From Streptomyces xinghaiensis S187 (lineage in GTDB: Bacteria > Actinomycetota > Actinomycetes > Streptomycetales > Streptomycetaceae): DNA of 64,000 nucleotides. Both the position numbers and the translations under genes were made by a program. Of this stretch, positions 8,924 to 16,875 are shown piece by piece (positions within the stretch are counted from its first letter, which is position 1; every line of letters starts with the position of its first letter). The stretch is taken from assembly GCF_000220705.2 (NCBI RefSeq), contig NZ_CP023202.1, forward strand, positions 6,788,501-6,852,500, read 5' to 3'. The notes beneath the pieces were generated by a model that was not told the origin of the DNA, did not search any database, and saw nothing but the letters and a program-made list of their open reading frames with translations.

Positions 8924-9679
8924 TCAGACGTGCGACAGCGTGAAGGACACCAGGAAGCCGCACACCAGGATCAGCCCGCTCGCCAGATGCGCCCGGTCGA
9001 ACGCCTCCGGGATCATCGTGTCGGCGATCATCGCCAGGATCGCGCCTGCCGCGACCGCCGTCACCGCCGCCACCACCGCGGTGGACAGGCCGCCCACCAC
9101 CGTGTAGCCGAGGACCGCCGAAACCGTGCTCGCGGCCGTGATCCCGCCCCACACGCCGAACACGTAGCCCTTGCCGCGCCCGGCCTCCCGCATCCCGGCC
9201 GCGCTCGACAGCCCCTCCGGAAGATTGCTGAGGAAGACCGCCGTCACGGTGACGAGGCCGACCGTCCCGCCCTCCAGCAGGCCCACCCCGATGACAGCCG
9301 ACTCCGGCACCCCGTCGAGCAGCGCGCCCAGCGCCAGCGCCCGGCCGGACCCCGCCTGCTCCGCCTCCGAGGGCTGCAGCCGGTGGTGGCCGGACCGCTT
9401 GCGGTGCCGCGCGCCCCGGCGCGCCAGCACCACGTTGCCCGCGGTGTACGCGACCGCGCCGCCGGCGGTGCCGATGACGGCCGGGGCCGGCCCGGCCAGT
9501 CCGTACGCCTCGCCCAGCAGTTCGAACGAGACCGCGGACAGCAGTACACCGGCGCCGAACGCCATCACCGAGGCGATGAGGAGCCGGGGAACGCGCAGGG
9601 TGAAGCCGATGAGCGCGCCGATCAGCAGCGCGGAACCGGCGACCAGGCCCCACCAGCCCGCTTCCAGGACCTGCGGCAT
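8924..9679 (-). CDS. ZIP-family-like metal transporter, 251 aa
   Basis: The protein has eight predicted membrane helices and a His/Arg-rich loop (residues about 88-102) between helices 3 and 4, as in ZIP divalent-metal importers. The two core metal-site motifs are atypical: LDGVPESAVIG replaces the helix-4 HNxPEG and LSNLPEG replaces the helix-5 motif, so the usual core histidines are missing. Transport of Zn or another divalent ion is a family inference; ion choice or activity may differ. The DUF6098 gene lies 9 nt upstream, so the two are probably co-transcribed. Confidence 0.8.
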   Translation of the reverse strand: MPQVLEAGWWGLVAGSALLIGALIGFTLRVPRLLIASVMAFGAGVLLSAVSFELLGEAYGLAGPAPAVIGTAGGAVAYTAGNVVLARRGARHRKRSGHHRLQPSEAEQAGSGRALALGALLDGVPESAVIGVGLLEGGTVGLVTVTAVFLSNLPEGLSSAAGMREAGRGKGYVFGVWGGITAASTVSAVLGYTVVGGLSTAVVAAVTAVAAGAILAMIADTMIPEAFDRAHLASGLILVCGFLVSFTLSHV

Positions 9680-9688
9680 GACGCCCGG

Positions 9689-10237
9689 TCACTCCCCCCG
9701 GTCGTTCCGGCCGGTCCGCGGCCGGGCACTGCCCCGTGCCGTGCCGGGGGCACCGCCCGGGGCGCGGTCCGCGCCCCCGTCCGCGACGTCGTGCGGCCTG
9801 CGCAGCGGCCCCCACGGGCCCCGCTGCCGCGCCACCTCGGCCCGTGCCTCCGCGATGACCCCGGCGGCGATCCACGCGACCGGACGCACCCGCGCCACCA
9901 GCGGCTCGTTGTCCGGACCCCGGCCGGCCTCCTCGCCGGTGAGGACCCAGGGGCGGACCCGGGGCCCCTCGGCGTCCCGCAGATGGCTGTAGTCGTACAG
10001 CCGCCGTGCCACCCACAGCAGCGTCGGCCGGTCCCCCCACCACGCCTCCACCCGCAGCGGATTGGCCGACAGCCCGGCCAGCGGAACACCCGTCAGACTG
10101 TCCCTGCTCACCCCGCCGTGTCCCCGCAGATCCGTCTGCGGGCCGCTTGACCAGCGGACGAAGACCGGATCGACGCGCTCGACGAGATCCGCCAACCGGT
10201 GGAGCGAGGTGAGGACCGGAAGCTCTGCTGACGCCAT
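9689..10237 (-). CDS. DUF6098 family protein, 182 aa
   Basis: I recognise the DUF6098 pattern common in Streptomyces: LPVLTSLHRLADLVER, then VFVRWSSGP, SRDSLTGVPLAGLSANPL, WWGDRPTLLWVARRLYDY and RPWVLTGEEAGRGPDNEPLV. Soluble, no signal peptide, with a disordered Gly/Arg/Asp-rich C-terminus. Function unknown. It is divergent from the ferritin-like/hemerythrin operon, and family members often sit near stress or metal genes, so a stress link is plausible but not shown. Confidence 0.75.
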   Translation of the reverse strand: MASAELPVLTSLHRLADLVERVDPVFVRWSSGPQTDLRGHGGVSRDSLTGVPLAGLSANPLRVEAWWGDRPTLLWVARRLYDYSHLRDAEGPRVRPWVLTGEEAGRGPDNEPLVARVRPVAWIAAGVIAEARAEVARQRGPWGPLRRPHDVADGGADRAPGGAPGTARGSARPRTGRNDRGE

Positions 10238-10321
10238 GAGGCTATCGGTTACCCGGCGCCCGCCCGGGGCAATCCGGGCCCGGCGGCCTTGGGCCGACCG
10301 GGGAACACGGCGCTGATTCCC

Positions 10322-10347
10322 CTTTTACGGGGACGAGCCCGGGGTAC
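10322..10347 (+). promoter_or_regulatory. Candidate sigma-B-type promoter of the ferritin-like/hemerythrin operon
   Basis: GGGTAC at 10342-10347 matches the -10 of the Streptomyces sigma-B consensus (GNNT, 14-16 nt, GGGTAY). CTTT lies 16 nt upstream, one mismatch from GNNT. Transcription would start about 30 nt before the ATG at 10384. One mismatch makes this weaker than the promoter at 13191-13214. Confidence 0.35.
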
Positions 10348-10383
10348 CCAGCACTCTCGTCACTCCCCGCAACCGGAGGCCCG

Positions 10384-11583
10384 ATGTCCTTCAATCCCCT
10401 GGAGCAGCGCGGCATTCCCCTGGACCGCCAGCTCCGCACCTGGCGCGAACTGGACGTGGAACCGATCGACCCCGACCACACCGACCCGTACACCCGCTGC
10501 CGGATCATCACCATGAACGGGATCGAGGTGGAGGCGATCCTGTTCAGCCACCAGTTCGCCCGGCACTGCCCGGACCCGCAGGTGAAGCAGCAGCTCGCCC
10601 GGACCCGCTACATCGAGGCACAGCAGCAGAAGGCCGTCAACTGGCTGCTGCCCGGCGTCTCCTCGGTCCTGGAGACGACCATCGCCTACGAGCAGGTGGC
10701 CGTCGACCTCACCGCCTGGGTCGCGCGGATGGAGCCGGACCCCTACCTTCAGCAGGCCTACCAGTTCGGCGTGCTGGAGGACTTCGACCACCTGTACCGG
10801 TACGCCAACCTGTACGAGATGATCGAGCACCGCAAGGCCGAGGAGATCGTCGACGGCCTGACGGAGGTCATGCCCGGCCGCCCCACCCCGATGCACCACC
10901 GCGACCCGGTCGACAACGTGCGGGAGCCGTACGACAAGACGCGCACCGACCCGCTGTCCAAACTGCACGCGCTGACCATCATGTCGGCCGAGCAGCAGAC
11001 GATGAACTTCTACATGAACGTCGGCCCGACCTACATGGAGCCGATCGCCCGCCGCCTCTACCAGGAGATCGGGCTCATCGAGGAGGAGCACGTCACCCAC
11101 TACGAATCCCTGGTCGACCCGGGGGAGACCTGGTGGGAGCAGCTCGTCAACCACGAGTACAACGAGTGCTACCTCTACCACTCCTTCATGGAGCAGGAGA
11201 CCGACCGCAAGGTGAAGGCCATCTGGGAGCTCCACCTCAACATGGAGCTCGAACACCTGCACATCGCATGCGACCTGATGCGGCGGCACGACGGCCGGGA
11301 CCCGGCCGAAGTCCTGGCCCCCGAGCTGCCCAACGTGCTCACGTTCGAACCGAACAAGGCATACCTCAGGGAACTCATCGCCACCCAGCTGGACCTGACC
11401 ACCCTCGGCACCGGCTACGTCCGCGACGCCCACGAGCGTTTCGAGCGGATGCAGCAGAGCATCCACACCGACGGCGGCGCGCCCAGCGACCAGGTCCTGG
11501 CCGAACACCGCGACCGGTTCGGCCGCGACTACCGCATGGAGACCGAGGGCGAGCACCCGGTCCCGGAACTGCGCCAGAGCTGA
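10384..11583 (+). CDS. Ferritin-like superfamily (probable di-iron) protein, 399 aa
   Basis: The protein is almost wholly helical and rich in Glu/His pairs of the ferritin-like type. These include RYIEAQQQKAVNWL, SSVLETTIAYEQVAVD, LEDFDHLYRYANLYEMIEH, IGLIEEEHVTHYESL and WELHLNMELEHLHIACDLM. Spaced ExxH motifs suggest one or more di-iron sites. I cannot name a specific enzyme: it could be a store, an oxidase or a peroxide-scavenging protein. ATG with GGAGG (10375-10379) upstream. The hemerythrin gene follows after 12 nt, so the two form an operon of iron/oxygen-binding helical proteins. Confidence 0.75.
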   Translation: MSFNPLEQRGIPLDRQLRTWRELDVEPIDPDHTDPYTRCRIITMNGIEVEAILFSHQFARHCPDPQVKQQLARTRYIEAQQQKAVNWLLPGVSSVLETTIAYEQVAVDLTAWVARMEPDPYLQQAYQFGVLEDFDHLYRYANLYEMIEHRKAEEIVDGLTEVMPGRPTPMHHRDPVDNVREPYDKTRTDPLSKLHALTIMSAEQQTMNFYMNVGPTYMEPIARRLYQEIGLIEEEHVTHYESLVDPGETWWEQLVNHEYNECYLYHSFMEQETDRKVKAIWELHLNMELEHLHIACDLMRRHDGRDPAEVLAPELPNVLTFEPNKAYLRELIATQLDLTTLGTGYVRDAHERFERMQQSIHTDGGAPSDQVLAEHRDRFGRDYRMETEGEHPVPELRQS

Positions 11584-11595
11584 GGGGGAGAAGCG

Positions 11596-12201
11596 ATGAG
11601 CCAGACGACACCCGCCGGAATCCCCGACGCCCCCGACGCCGAGAAGGACGTCGTGGCGCTGCTCATGCAGCAGCACGGCGAGATCCGCAACCTCTTCGAC
11701 GAGGTGGAACGGAGCGAGGGCGACGCCCGCCGCGACGCCTTCCACCGTCTCGTACGGATGCTCGCGGTGCACGAGACGGCCGAGGAGGAGATCGTCCATC
11801 CCTTCGTCAAACGCTCCGTACCGGGCGGTGAGGGCGTCGTCGCGGAGCGGCTGGAGGAGGAGCGCGAGGCCAAGGAGCAACTGGTCCGGCTGGAGGACAT
11901 GGACACCGGCGACCCGGGCTTCCTGCCCGCCCTGCTGGCTCTCCGCATGGACGTCATGAGGCATGCCCGGGCCGAGGAGCGCTACGAGTTCGCCCGGCTG
12001 CGCCGGCTGAACGACCCCGCGAAGCTGGCGAGCATGGCCCGCGCACTGAGGATGGCGGAGGCCACCGCGCCCACCCACCCGCACCCCGGGGTGGAGTCCG
12101 CCGCCGGGAACATGGCGCTCGGACCGCTGGCGGCCATCGTCGACCGCACCCGTGACACCCTCCGCGACGCCCTGGCGAAGGACGACGGCAGGACCGGCTG
12201 A
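11596..12201 (+). CDS. Hemerythrin HHE cation-binding domain protein, 201 aa
   Basis: Residues about 18-140 form an HHE four-helix bundle: LLMQQHGEIRNLFDEVE (first His), LAVHETAEEEIVHPFV (HxxxE with a following His) and MRHARAEERYEF (last His/Glu pair). Bacterial hemerythrin-like proteins bind a di-iron centre and sense or carry O2, NO or peroxide. The C-terminal 50 residues are looser. GGGGAG lies just before the ATG at 11596, 12 nt after the ferritin-like stop codon. A perfect hairpin terminates the operon. Confidence 0.88.
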   Translation: MSQTTPAGIPDAPDAEKDVVALLMQQHGEIRNLFDEVERSEGDARRDAFHRLVRMLAVHETAEEEIVHPFVKRSVPGGEGVVAERLEEEREAKEQLVRLEDMDTGDPGFLPALLALRMDVMRHARAEERYEFARLRRLNDPAKLASMARALRMAEATAPTHPHPGVESAAGNMALGPLAAIVDRTRDTLRDALAKDDGRTG

Positions 12202-12220
12202 CCCGGACGCGAACGGCGGA

Positions 12221-12255
12221 CCGCCCGCCGGGCCCGTGGAAGGCCCGGCGGGCGG
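12221..12255. terminator. Perfect 14-bp hairpin between convergent genes
   Basis: CCGCCCGCCGGGCC (12221-12234) pairs exactly with 12242-12255 over a 7-nt loop. It is 20 nt past the hemerythrin stop and faces the end of the SDR gene, so it probably works in both directions. Just downstream, 12290-12332 holds short tandem repeats of CGCCTCCGGACGC. Confidence 0.7.
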
Positions 12256-12359
12256 ATACCGTGCCCGCCGGGCCTTCCTCCGTGCCCCGCCTCCGGACGC
12301 CTCGCCTCCGGACGCCCCGCCTGCGGACCGCCGCGAGCCGCACGGCCCGAGCGGGCAGG

Positions 12360-13181
12360 TCAGCCCCGGCCGGGCCCCTCCCCGGTGCCCGAGCCGGGCC
12401 GGGCCATCAGCCGGTGCGCCGCCGCCTTGACCGAGTCGGGCAGCACTCCGCTCGCGGCCTCCTGCACCTTCGTCCGCGCCGAGCCCGTCACGGCCTTCGG
12501 CTTCCCCTTCATCAGCGCGGCGAAGGCCTGCTCGGCCACCTGCGCCGGATCGTCCTTCGGCCCCTGCGCGATCCGGGTGTCCTCCATACCGGCGCGGCGG
12601 AAGAAGTCGGTGTCCGTCGGACCCGGCATCACCGAGGTGACCGTGACCCCGGTGTCCCTCAGCTCGTCCGCCAGCGCCTCCGCGAACGACTGGAGGAAGG
12701 ACTTGGAGGCGTTGTAGACGGCCTGGTGCGGGCCGGGCATTGTCGAGGCGACGGACGAGGTGATGAGCAGCCGGCCCTCCCCCCGGTCGGCCATGCCGCG
12801 CAGCAGCCGCTTCGCCAGATGGACGGTCGACGAGATGTTGAGGTCGATGATCTCGGCCTCGTCGGCCAGGTCCGTGTCCAGGAACGGGCCGCCGCGGCCG
12901 ACCCCGGCGTTGAGCGCCGCGGCGCGCACCGGCCGCCCGGCCGCGGCGGTCTCCGCGTACAGCAGCTCCACCCCGTCGTACGTCCGCAGATCGGCCCGGA
13001 CCGCACGGATGTCCGCGGCCGGGGCGGCCGACCGCAGCCGGTCCACCGCCCCGGCCAGGCGCTCGTCCTCGGCGTTGAGCAGAAGGTCGAAACCGTTCGC
13101 GGCGAACTGCCGGGCCAGTTCGAATCCGATGCCGCTGGAAGCACCCGTCACCACGGCCAGGGGCCGGTTGTCGTCACTCAT
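12360..13181 (-). CDS. Short-chain dehydrogenase/reductase, 273 aa
   Basis: A classical SDR: TGASSGIGFE at the N-terminal Rossmann turn, LNAGVGRGG (the NAG motif), a catalytic Ser in LLITSSVAS, and YNASK with the catalytic Tyr and Lys. The coenzyme is likely NAD(P)H; the substrate is unknown. The C-terminal extension is Gly/Pro-rich. The ATG at 13181 has no visible Shine-Dalgarno. It lies only about 10 nt below the -10 box of a sigma-B-like promoter, so the message may be leaderless and stress-induced. Confidence 0.88.
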   Translation of the reverse strand: MSDDNRPLAVVTGASSGIGFELARQFAANGFDLLLNAEDERLAGAVDRLRSAAPAADIRAVRADLRTYDGVELLYAETAAAGRPVRAAALNAGVGRGGPFLDTDLADEAEIIDLNISSTVHLAKRLLRGMADRGEGRLLITSSVASTMPGPHQAVYNASKSFLQSFAEALADELRDTGVTVTSVMPGPTDTDFFRRAGMEDTRIAQGPKDDPAQVAEQAFAALMKGKPKAVTGSARTKVQEAASGVLPDSVKAAAHRLMARPGSGTGEGPGRG

Positions 13182-13190
13182 GCGTGACGG

Positions 13191-13214
13191 GTACCCGCGC
13201 TCCGTTTCCCAACC
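13191..13214 (-). promoter_or_regulatory. Sigma-B-like promoter of the SDR gene
   Basis: Read on the reverse strand: GGTT, 14 nt, GGGTAC. This exactly fits the Streptomyces sigma-B consensus GNNT-N14-16-GGGTAY. The -10 ends 10 nt before the start codon, so a start at the usual +7 leaves almost no leader, in line with the absence of a ribosome site. Confidence 0.55.
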
Positions 13215-13268
13215 CCGCCGCGGCGTTCCGCGGCGGTTTCCCCGCTCCCGGCGCCGGTGGGCGCGGGA

Positions 13269-13436
13269 TCAGCCTTCCTCCCGGTAGTCCTCCGGGGAGA
13301 CACCGGCCTCTTCCAGGGCCTCCCGCATGTTGCGGCCCGCCCCGTCCCGGGTGCGGTCCCCCGCCTCCTCCGCGGACGCGCCCAGCACGTCGTCGGTGGA
13401 CGTGGTCTTCTCCTGGCTTTCCTCGGGGGTGGTCAT
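13269..13436 (-). CDS. Small acidic protein, 55 aa
   Basis: A short Glu/Asp-rich protein (MTTPEESQEKTTSTDDVLG, then a helical NMREALEEAGVSPEDYREE end). ATG at 13436 with GAGGAG about 6 nt upstream. No membrane segment or cysteine. The N-terminal half looks disordered and the C-terminal half helical. I do not recognise a family. Another small protein gene lies 132 nt upstream on the same strand. Function unknown. Confidence 0.6.
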   Translation of the reverse strand: MTTPEESQEKTTSTDDVLGASAEEAGDRTRDGAGRNMREALEEAGVSPEDYREEG

Positions 13437-13568
13437 CTGTTCTCCTCGTTCGTCTGTGTCCCGGCGGCCCGGCTCGCCCGGTGGCCGCCCGGCCGGGGCC
13501 CGGCAGCCACCGGGCGTCGTGACGCGCCCGGGTACCCGGGGCCGGGACGCTCATGTGTCCCCGGCGGG

Positions 13569-13820
13569 TCAGGCGCCGCGCTCGGCCGCCAGGGTCTGCA
13601 GGCGGCTCGCGACCTCCGCCAGCTCGTGGTCGGAGGGTGCGTCCCCGCCCGCGATGAGCGCGGTGAGGTCGTCCCGCGAGACGATCTCCACGGCTCCCCG
13701 GTAGCGGTCGCCGTCCAGCTCGGCGGCGGGCACGATCTGCTCCCGCCCCTCCAGCAGGACGAGCACGGGTTGCCGGTCCGGTGACCGGAGCAGGTCCCGG
13801 ACATGCTCCTGGGTGATCAC
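13569..13820 (-). CDS. Small hypothetical protein, 83 aa
   Basis: The sequence begins ITQEHVRDLLRSPDRQPVLVLLEGREQIVP and ends in an amphipathic helix (DHELAEVASRLQTLAAERGA). It reads like a small alpha/beta protein with no signal peptide. The GTG start at 13820 has AAAGGA about 8 nt upstream. The perfect palindrome GATCACATGTGATC (13815-13828) overlaps the start codon, so an operator there could block translation or transcription, though it may be chance. No family recognised. Confidence 0.65.
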   Translation of the reverse strand: MITQEHVRDLLRSPDRQPVLVLLEGREQIVPAAELDGDRYRGAVEIVSRDDLTALIAGGDAPSDHELAEVASRLQTLAAERGA

Positions 13821-14277
13821 ATGTGATCCTTTCCGCGGGGTTCCCTGTCGTCACGGGGCGGCGGTCCGTTGCCGCCGCCCCCGCCTCTGCGGGTGGCCGC
13901 CCGGACGCCGGCGCATCACCGGAGCCCGCGCCGGTCCCTGCCCCACGGGTGTCCGCGGGGCGCCGCCCCATGCCTCGGCCGCGGACACGGACGGGAGCCC
14001 GTACCGGGCACGGGCCGGCCGTGAGCAGGCGGAGACGGGCGCCGGGCCGTACGGCACGAGGCGGCGCACGCAGGGTGACGCGCGGACGCGCGGAGGAAAA
14101 GGGGCGGGACGGGGGACGCGCACGCCGCGTCCGTCCGCACACGGACAGGGGCCCCGGAACCCGGCCCGGGCTCGGAGCCCGGCCGTGGGGCCGTCCGGCG
14201 TACGGGGCCGGAAGCCGCGTCCGGACCGTCGCCGGACCGTCGCCGGACCGGGGAGCGGGCCCGGCGGAGGCCCCCGG
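13821..14277. other. 457-bp stretch without a supported gene
   Basis: Open frames in both directions are Arg/Pro/Gly-rich, lack ribosome sites and match nothing I know. The stretch holds about 2.7 tandem copies of CCGGACCGTCG near 14221-14250. The promoter of the leftward small gene at 13569-13820 should lie at its left end. Confidence 0.5.
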
Positions 14278-14505
14278 TCAGGCGAGGTGCAGGGCCCGGA
14301 GCGCGGAGCGGGCCTGCTGGGAGGTGACGCCCTCCAGGGCGCCCTCACCCCGGGCCAGGCCGTCCGCGATCGACTCCAGCAGATGGCGGAGCGTGGCGCA
14401 CTCCCCGTCCGGGGTGCTCAGGCAGACCAGCCCTTCGGGGCCGCGCCGTACCGTCAGCCCCGGCTGGTCCGTGCTCATCCACTGACCGTAAGTGGTGTTG
14501 TCCAT
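14278..14505 (-). CDS. Small hypothetical protein, about 75 aa
   Basis: The core reads LTVRRGPEGLVCLSTPDGEC, ATLRHLLESIADGLARGEGA and SQQARSALRALHLA: a short beta-rich start followed by two helices. No signal peptide. I chose the ATG at 14505 (MDNTTYGQW); the next ATG at 14478 gives 66 aa. Neither has a clear ribosome site. An AT-rich AGAATAG lies just upstream of 14505 and could be a -10 for a leaderless message. No named family recognised. Confidence 0.55.
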   Translation of the reverse strand: MDNTTYGQWMSTDQPGLTVRRGPEGLVCLSTPDGECATLRHLLESIADGLARGEGALEGVTSQQARSALRALHLA

Positions 14506-14731
14506 CGCACTATTCTGCAAAACGGCCGGCCCGCCGCGCAGCAACACCGCACGACATCACCCCCGAACGGTAGGGCCGGGCGGCTGAACGGGCCGGTCCC
14601 GGCTCGCGCCGCGGCGGTATCCGGAGGGACCGCGAACGGCGGGCCGCCCGTATTGGACCGGCCGGATTCGGGCAGCTGTTCGGTACAGTCGGCTGGAACC
14701 CCCGGCCCCCGACCAGCACCGAGGCCACACC

Positions 14732-15946
14732 ATGAGCACCGTCCAGGACAGACCCGAGCCCGCACTCCCCGGCGGGGAGGACCGCGGGACGGCGGACCGC
14801 AAGCAGCGGATACGCCGCAGGCTGGAGCGGCTGCTGGGCATCGCCGCCACCGAGGGCAACGAACTGGTCCCGCTGCGGAACGGTGACCGGATCTTCCCGG
14901 CGATGCTGGAGGCCATCCGCTCCGCGGAGCACACCGTCGACATGATGACGTTCGTCTACTGGCGCGGGGAGATCGCCCGCCAGTTCGCCGAGGCGCTCTC
15001 CGAGCGGGCCCGGAGCGGTGTGCGGGTGCGGCTGCTGCTCGACGGATTCGGCAGCCGGCCCATCGAGAAGGACCTCCTGGAGATGATGGACGAGGCGGGC
15101 GCGCAGGTGGCGTGGTTCCGCAAGCCGCTGTGGATCTCACCGTTCAAGCAGAACCACCGCTGCCACCGCAAGGCCCTGATCGTAGACGAGCGGACCGCGT
15201 TCACCGGCGGTGTGGGCATCGCCGAGGAGTGGTGCGGCGACGCCCGCAACGAGAACGAGTGGCGCGACACTCACGTGCGGATCGCCGGCCCCGCCGTGGA
15301 CGGCATCGCCGCTGCCTTCTCCCAGAACTGGGCGGAGTGCCACGACCTGCTCTTCGACGAGCGCGACCGGTTCACCGAGCAGCCCGCGCCGGGTGACGCG
15401 GTGGTGCAGGTCGTGCGCGGCTCCGCGAGTTACGGCTGGCAGGACATGCAGACCCTGATCCGGGTGGTCCTGGAGTCGGCGGAGGAGCACGTCCGGCTCG
15501 CCACCGCCTACTTCGCGCCCGACGAGTACTTCGTCGACCTACTGTGCGCCGCCGCCCGTCGCGGGGTCGCGGTCGACATCCTGCTGCCCGGGCCGCACAC
15601 CGACCAGCGGGTGTGCCAGCTCGCCGGCCAGCGCCACTACGAGGATCTGCTGGCCTGCGGGGTGCGGATCTGGCAGTACCAGCCGACGATGATGCACGCC
15701 AAGGTGATCACCGTCGACGGGGTCGCCTCCCTGATCGGCTCCACCAACTTCAACCGCCGCTCCCTCGAACACGACGAGGAAGTGATGCTCACCGTGCTCG
15801 ACGAGACCTTCACCGGCCGGCTGAACGCCGACTTCGACGAGGACCTGAAGGTGAGCGAACGCATGGTGGCCGGCCGCTGGAAGAGGCGGCCCGTGGCCCA
15901 GCGGGCGCGGGAGGCGCTGACCGCCCCCCTCCGCCGCTTCCTCTGA
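14732..15946 (+). CDS. Phospholipase D-family cardiolipin synthase-like protein, 404 aa
   Basis: Two HKD motifs are complete: HRKALIVDERTAFTGG (H145, K147, D152) and HAKVITVDGVASLIGSTNFN (H322, K324, D329), the second followed by RRSLEHDEE as in bacterial cardiolipin synthases. No N-terminal membrane helices are visible, unlike ClsA, so it is closer to the soluble ClsB/YbhO type. The reaction is phosphatidyl transfer between phospholipids (or alcohols) at the membrane surface. The ATG at 14732 follows a weak AGGCC site. Monocistronic and convergent with the F420-reductase gene. Confidence 0.88.
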   Translation: MSTVQDRPEPALPGGEDRGTADRKQRIRRRLERLLGIAATEGNELVPLRNGDRIFPAMLEAIRSAEHTVDMMTFVYWRGEIARQFAEALSERARSGVRVRLLLDGFGSRPIEKDLLEMMDEAGAQVAWFRKPLWISPFKQNHRCHRKALIVDERTAFTGGVGIAEEWCGDARNENEWRDTHVRIAGPAVDGIAAAFSQNWAECHDLLFDERDRFTEQPAPGDAVVQVVRGSASYGWQDMQTLIRVVLESAEEHVRLATAYFAPDEYFVDLLCAAARRGVAVDILLPGPHTDQRVCQLAGQRHYEDLLACGVRIWQYQPTMMHAKVITVDGVASLIGSTNFNRRSLEHDEEVMLTVLDETFTGRLNADFDEDLKVSERMVAGRWKRRPVAQRAREALTAPLRRFL

Positions 15947-15992
15947 CCCGGGCGTTCGCCGTCCCGGGCCGCGGGAGGCGGCCCCGTGTCGT

Positions 15993-16625
15993 TCAGCGGC
16001 GGACCGCGTGGAAGAGCCCGCTCATCTCCTCGGCCGTCATCTTCGCCCCGAAGACCCTGGTGCCGGGCTGGTGCCGGCGGCCGCCCTGGCCGAGATTCCC
16101 GGCGTCGACCGGGTCGAAGCCGATGTCCCGGATCAGGCCCGCGACCACGGCCTTGGCGTCCTCGTCACTCCCCGAAACGGGGATGGCGAGCCGGTCCGGC
16201 GCGCCCTTGGGGCGGCTGCCCGCCCGCAGGTTCTCCCAGTAGACGGCGTTGAACGCCTTCACCAGGTTGGACCCGGTGTGGGCGCGGATCTTCTGGCTGG
16301 AGGTGATGCGGTCCCGGTCGAGATCGGGGTCGTGCCCGTCCCGCTCCGGGAAGTAGTTGCAGGTGTCGATGACGATCTTCCTGCTGAGCGAGTCGGACGG
16401 CAGTTCGTGGTACCTCCCGAACGGGATGGACACCACGACCACGTCCCCGAAGCGCGCGGTCTCCTCGGCTGTCAGGGCCCGGGCCCGGGGGCCGAGCTCC
16501 GCCACCAGGTCCCGGAGGGTGTCCGGACCCCGGGAGTTGCTGACGGCCACCTCGTAGCCGACCCGGGTGAAGTGCTGGGCCAGGGCGGAACCCATGTGCC
16601 CGGCGCCGATGATTCCGATCCGCAT
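15993..16625 (-). CDS. NADPH-dependent F420 reductase-like NAD-binding protein, 210 aa
   Basis: The N-terminus MRIGIIGAGHMGSALAQHF is a GxGxxG Rossmann turn, followed by VAVSNSRGPDTL, where the Ser/Arg after beta-2 indicates NADPH. VVVSIPFGRY, VIDTCNYFPERDG and LVKAFNAVYWENL match the F420H2:NADP oxidoreductase/YrrL-like group. It probably moves hydride between NADPH and F420 or a related cofactor. GAGAGGGA precedes the ATG at 16625. A deazaflavin-type PPOX gene lies about 9 kb away, in keeping with F420 use in this host. Confidence 0.82.
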   Translation of the reverse strand: MRIGIIGAGHMGSALAQHFTRVGYEVAVSNSRGPDTLRDLVAELGPRARALTAEETARFGDVVVVSIPFGRYHELPSDSLSRKIVIDTCNYFPERDGHDPDLDRDRITSSQKIRAHTGSNLVKAFNAVYWENLRAGSRPKGAPDRLAIPVSGSDEDAKAVVAGLIRDIGFDPVDAGNLGQGGRRHQPGTRVFGAKMTAEEMSGLFHAVRR

Positions 16626-16786
16626 AGCGTGTCCCTCTCTCGCGGGCTCTCGCAGGTCGCTTCGCTCCGCCGGCACGCGGGCGAGCACGTGCCTCACGCC
16701 CGGAGTGCCCGTGCCCCGGGCCCGGAAACCTGGCCCACCGGCCTCTCCGGCCTCTTGAGGGGGCTCCGGTGTCTTGCGCCGCTCCC

Positions 16787-16827
16787 GCCCATCCCGCCCG
16801 GCGGACGCCCATCCCGCCCCGGCGGAC
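16787..16827. repeat. Tandem duplication of a 20-bp unit
   Basis: GCCCATCCCGCCCGGCGGAC at 16787-16806 is followed directly by the same unit with one extra C at 16807-16827. It lies downstream of the GlxA regulator gene. Confidence 0.7.
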
Positions 16828-16875
16828 CCGCCGCCGGGGCGCCGGCCGCTTCGCCGGCGGGAGGGCGGCGGTGGA

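Noticed and set aside
13823..14485. 220-codon + strand open frame in a gene-poor stretch
   Set aside because: Arg/Pro-rich, no ribosome site, overlaps a better-supported leftward gene.
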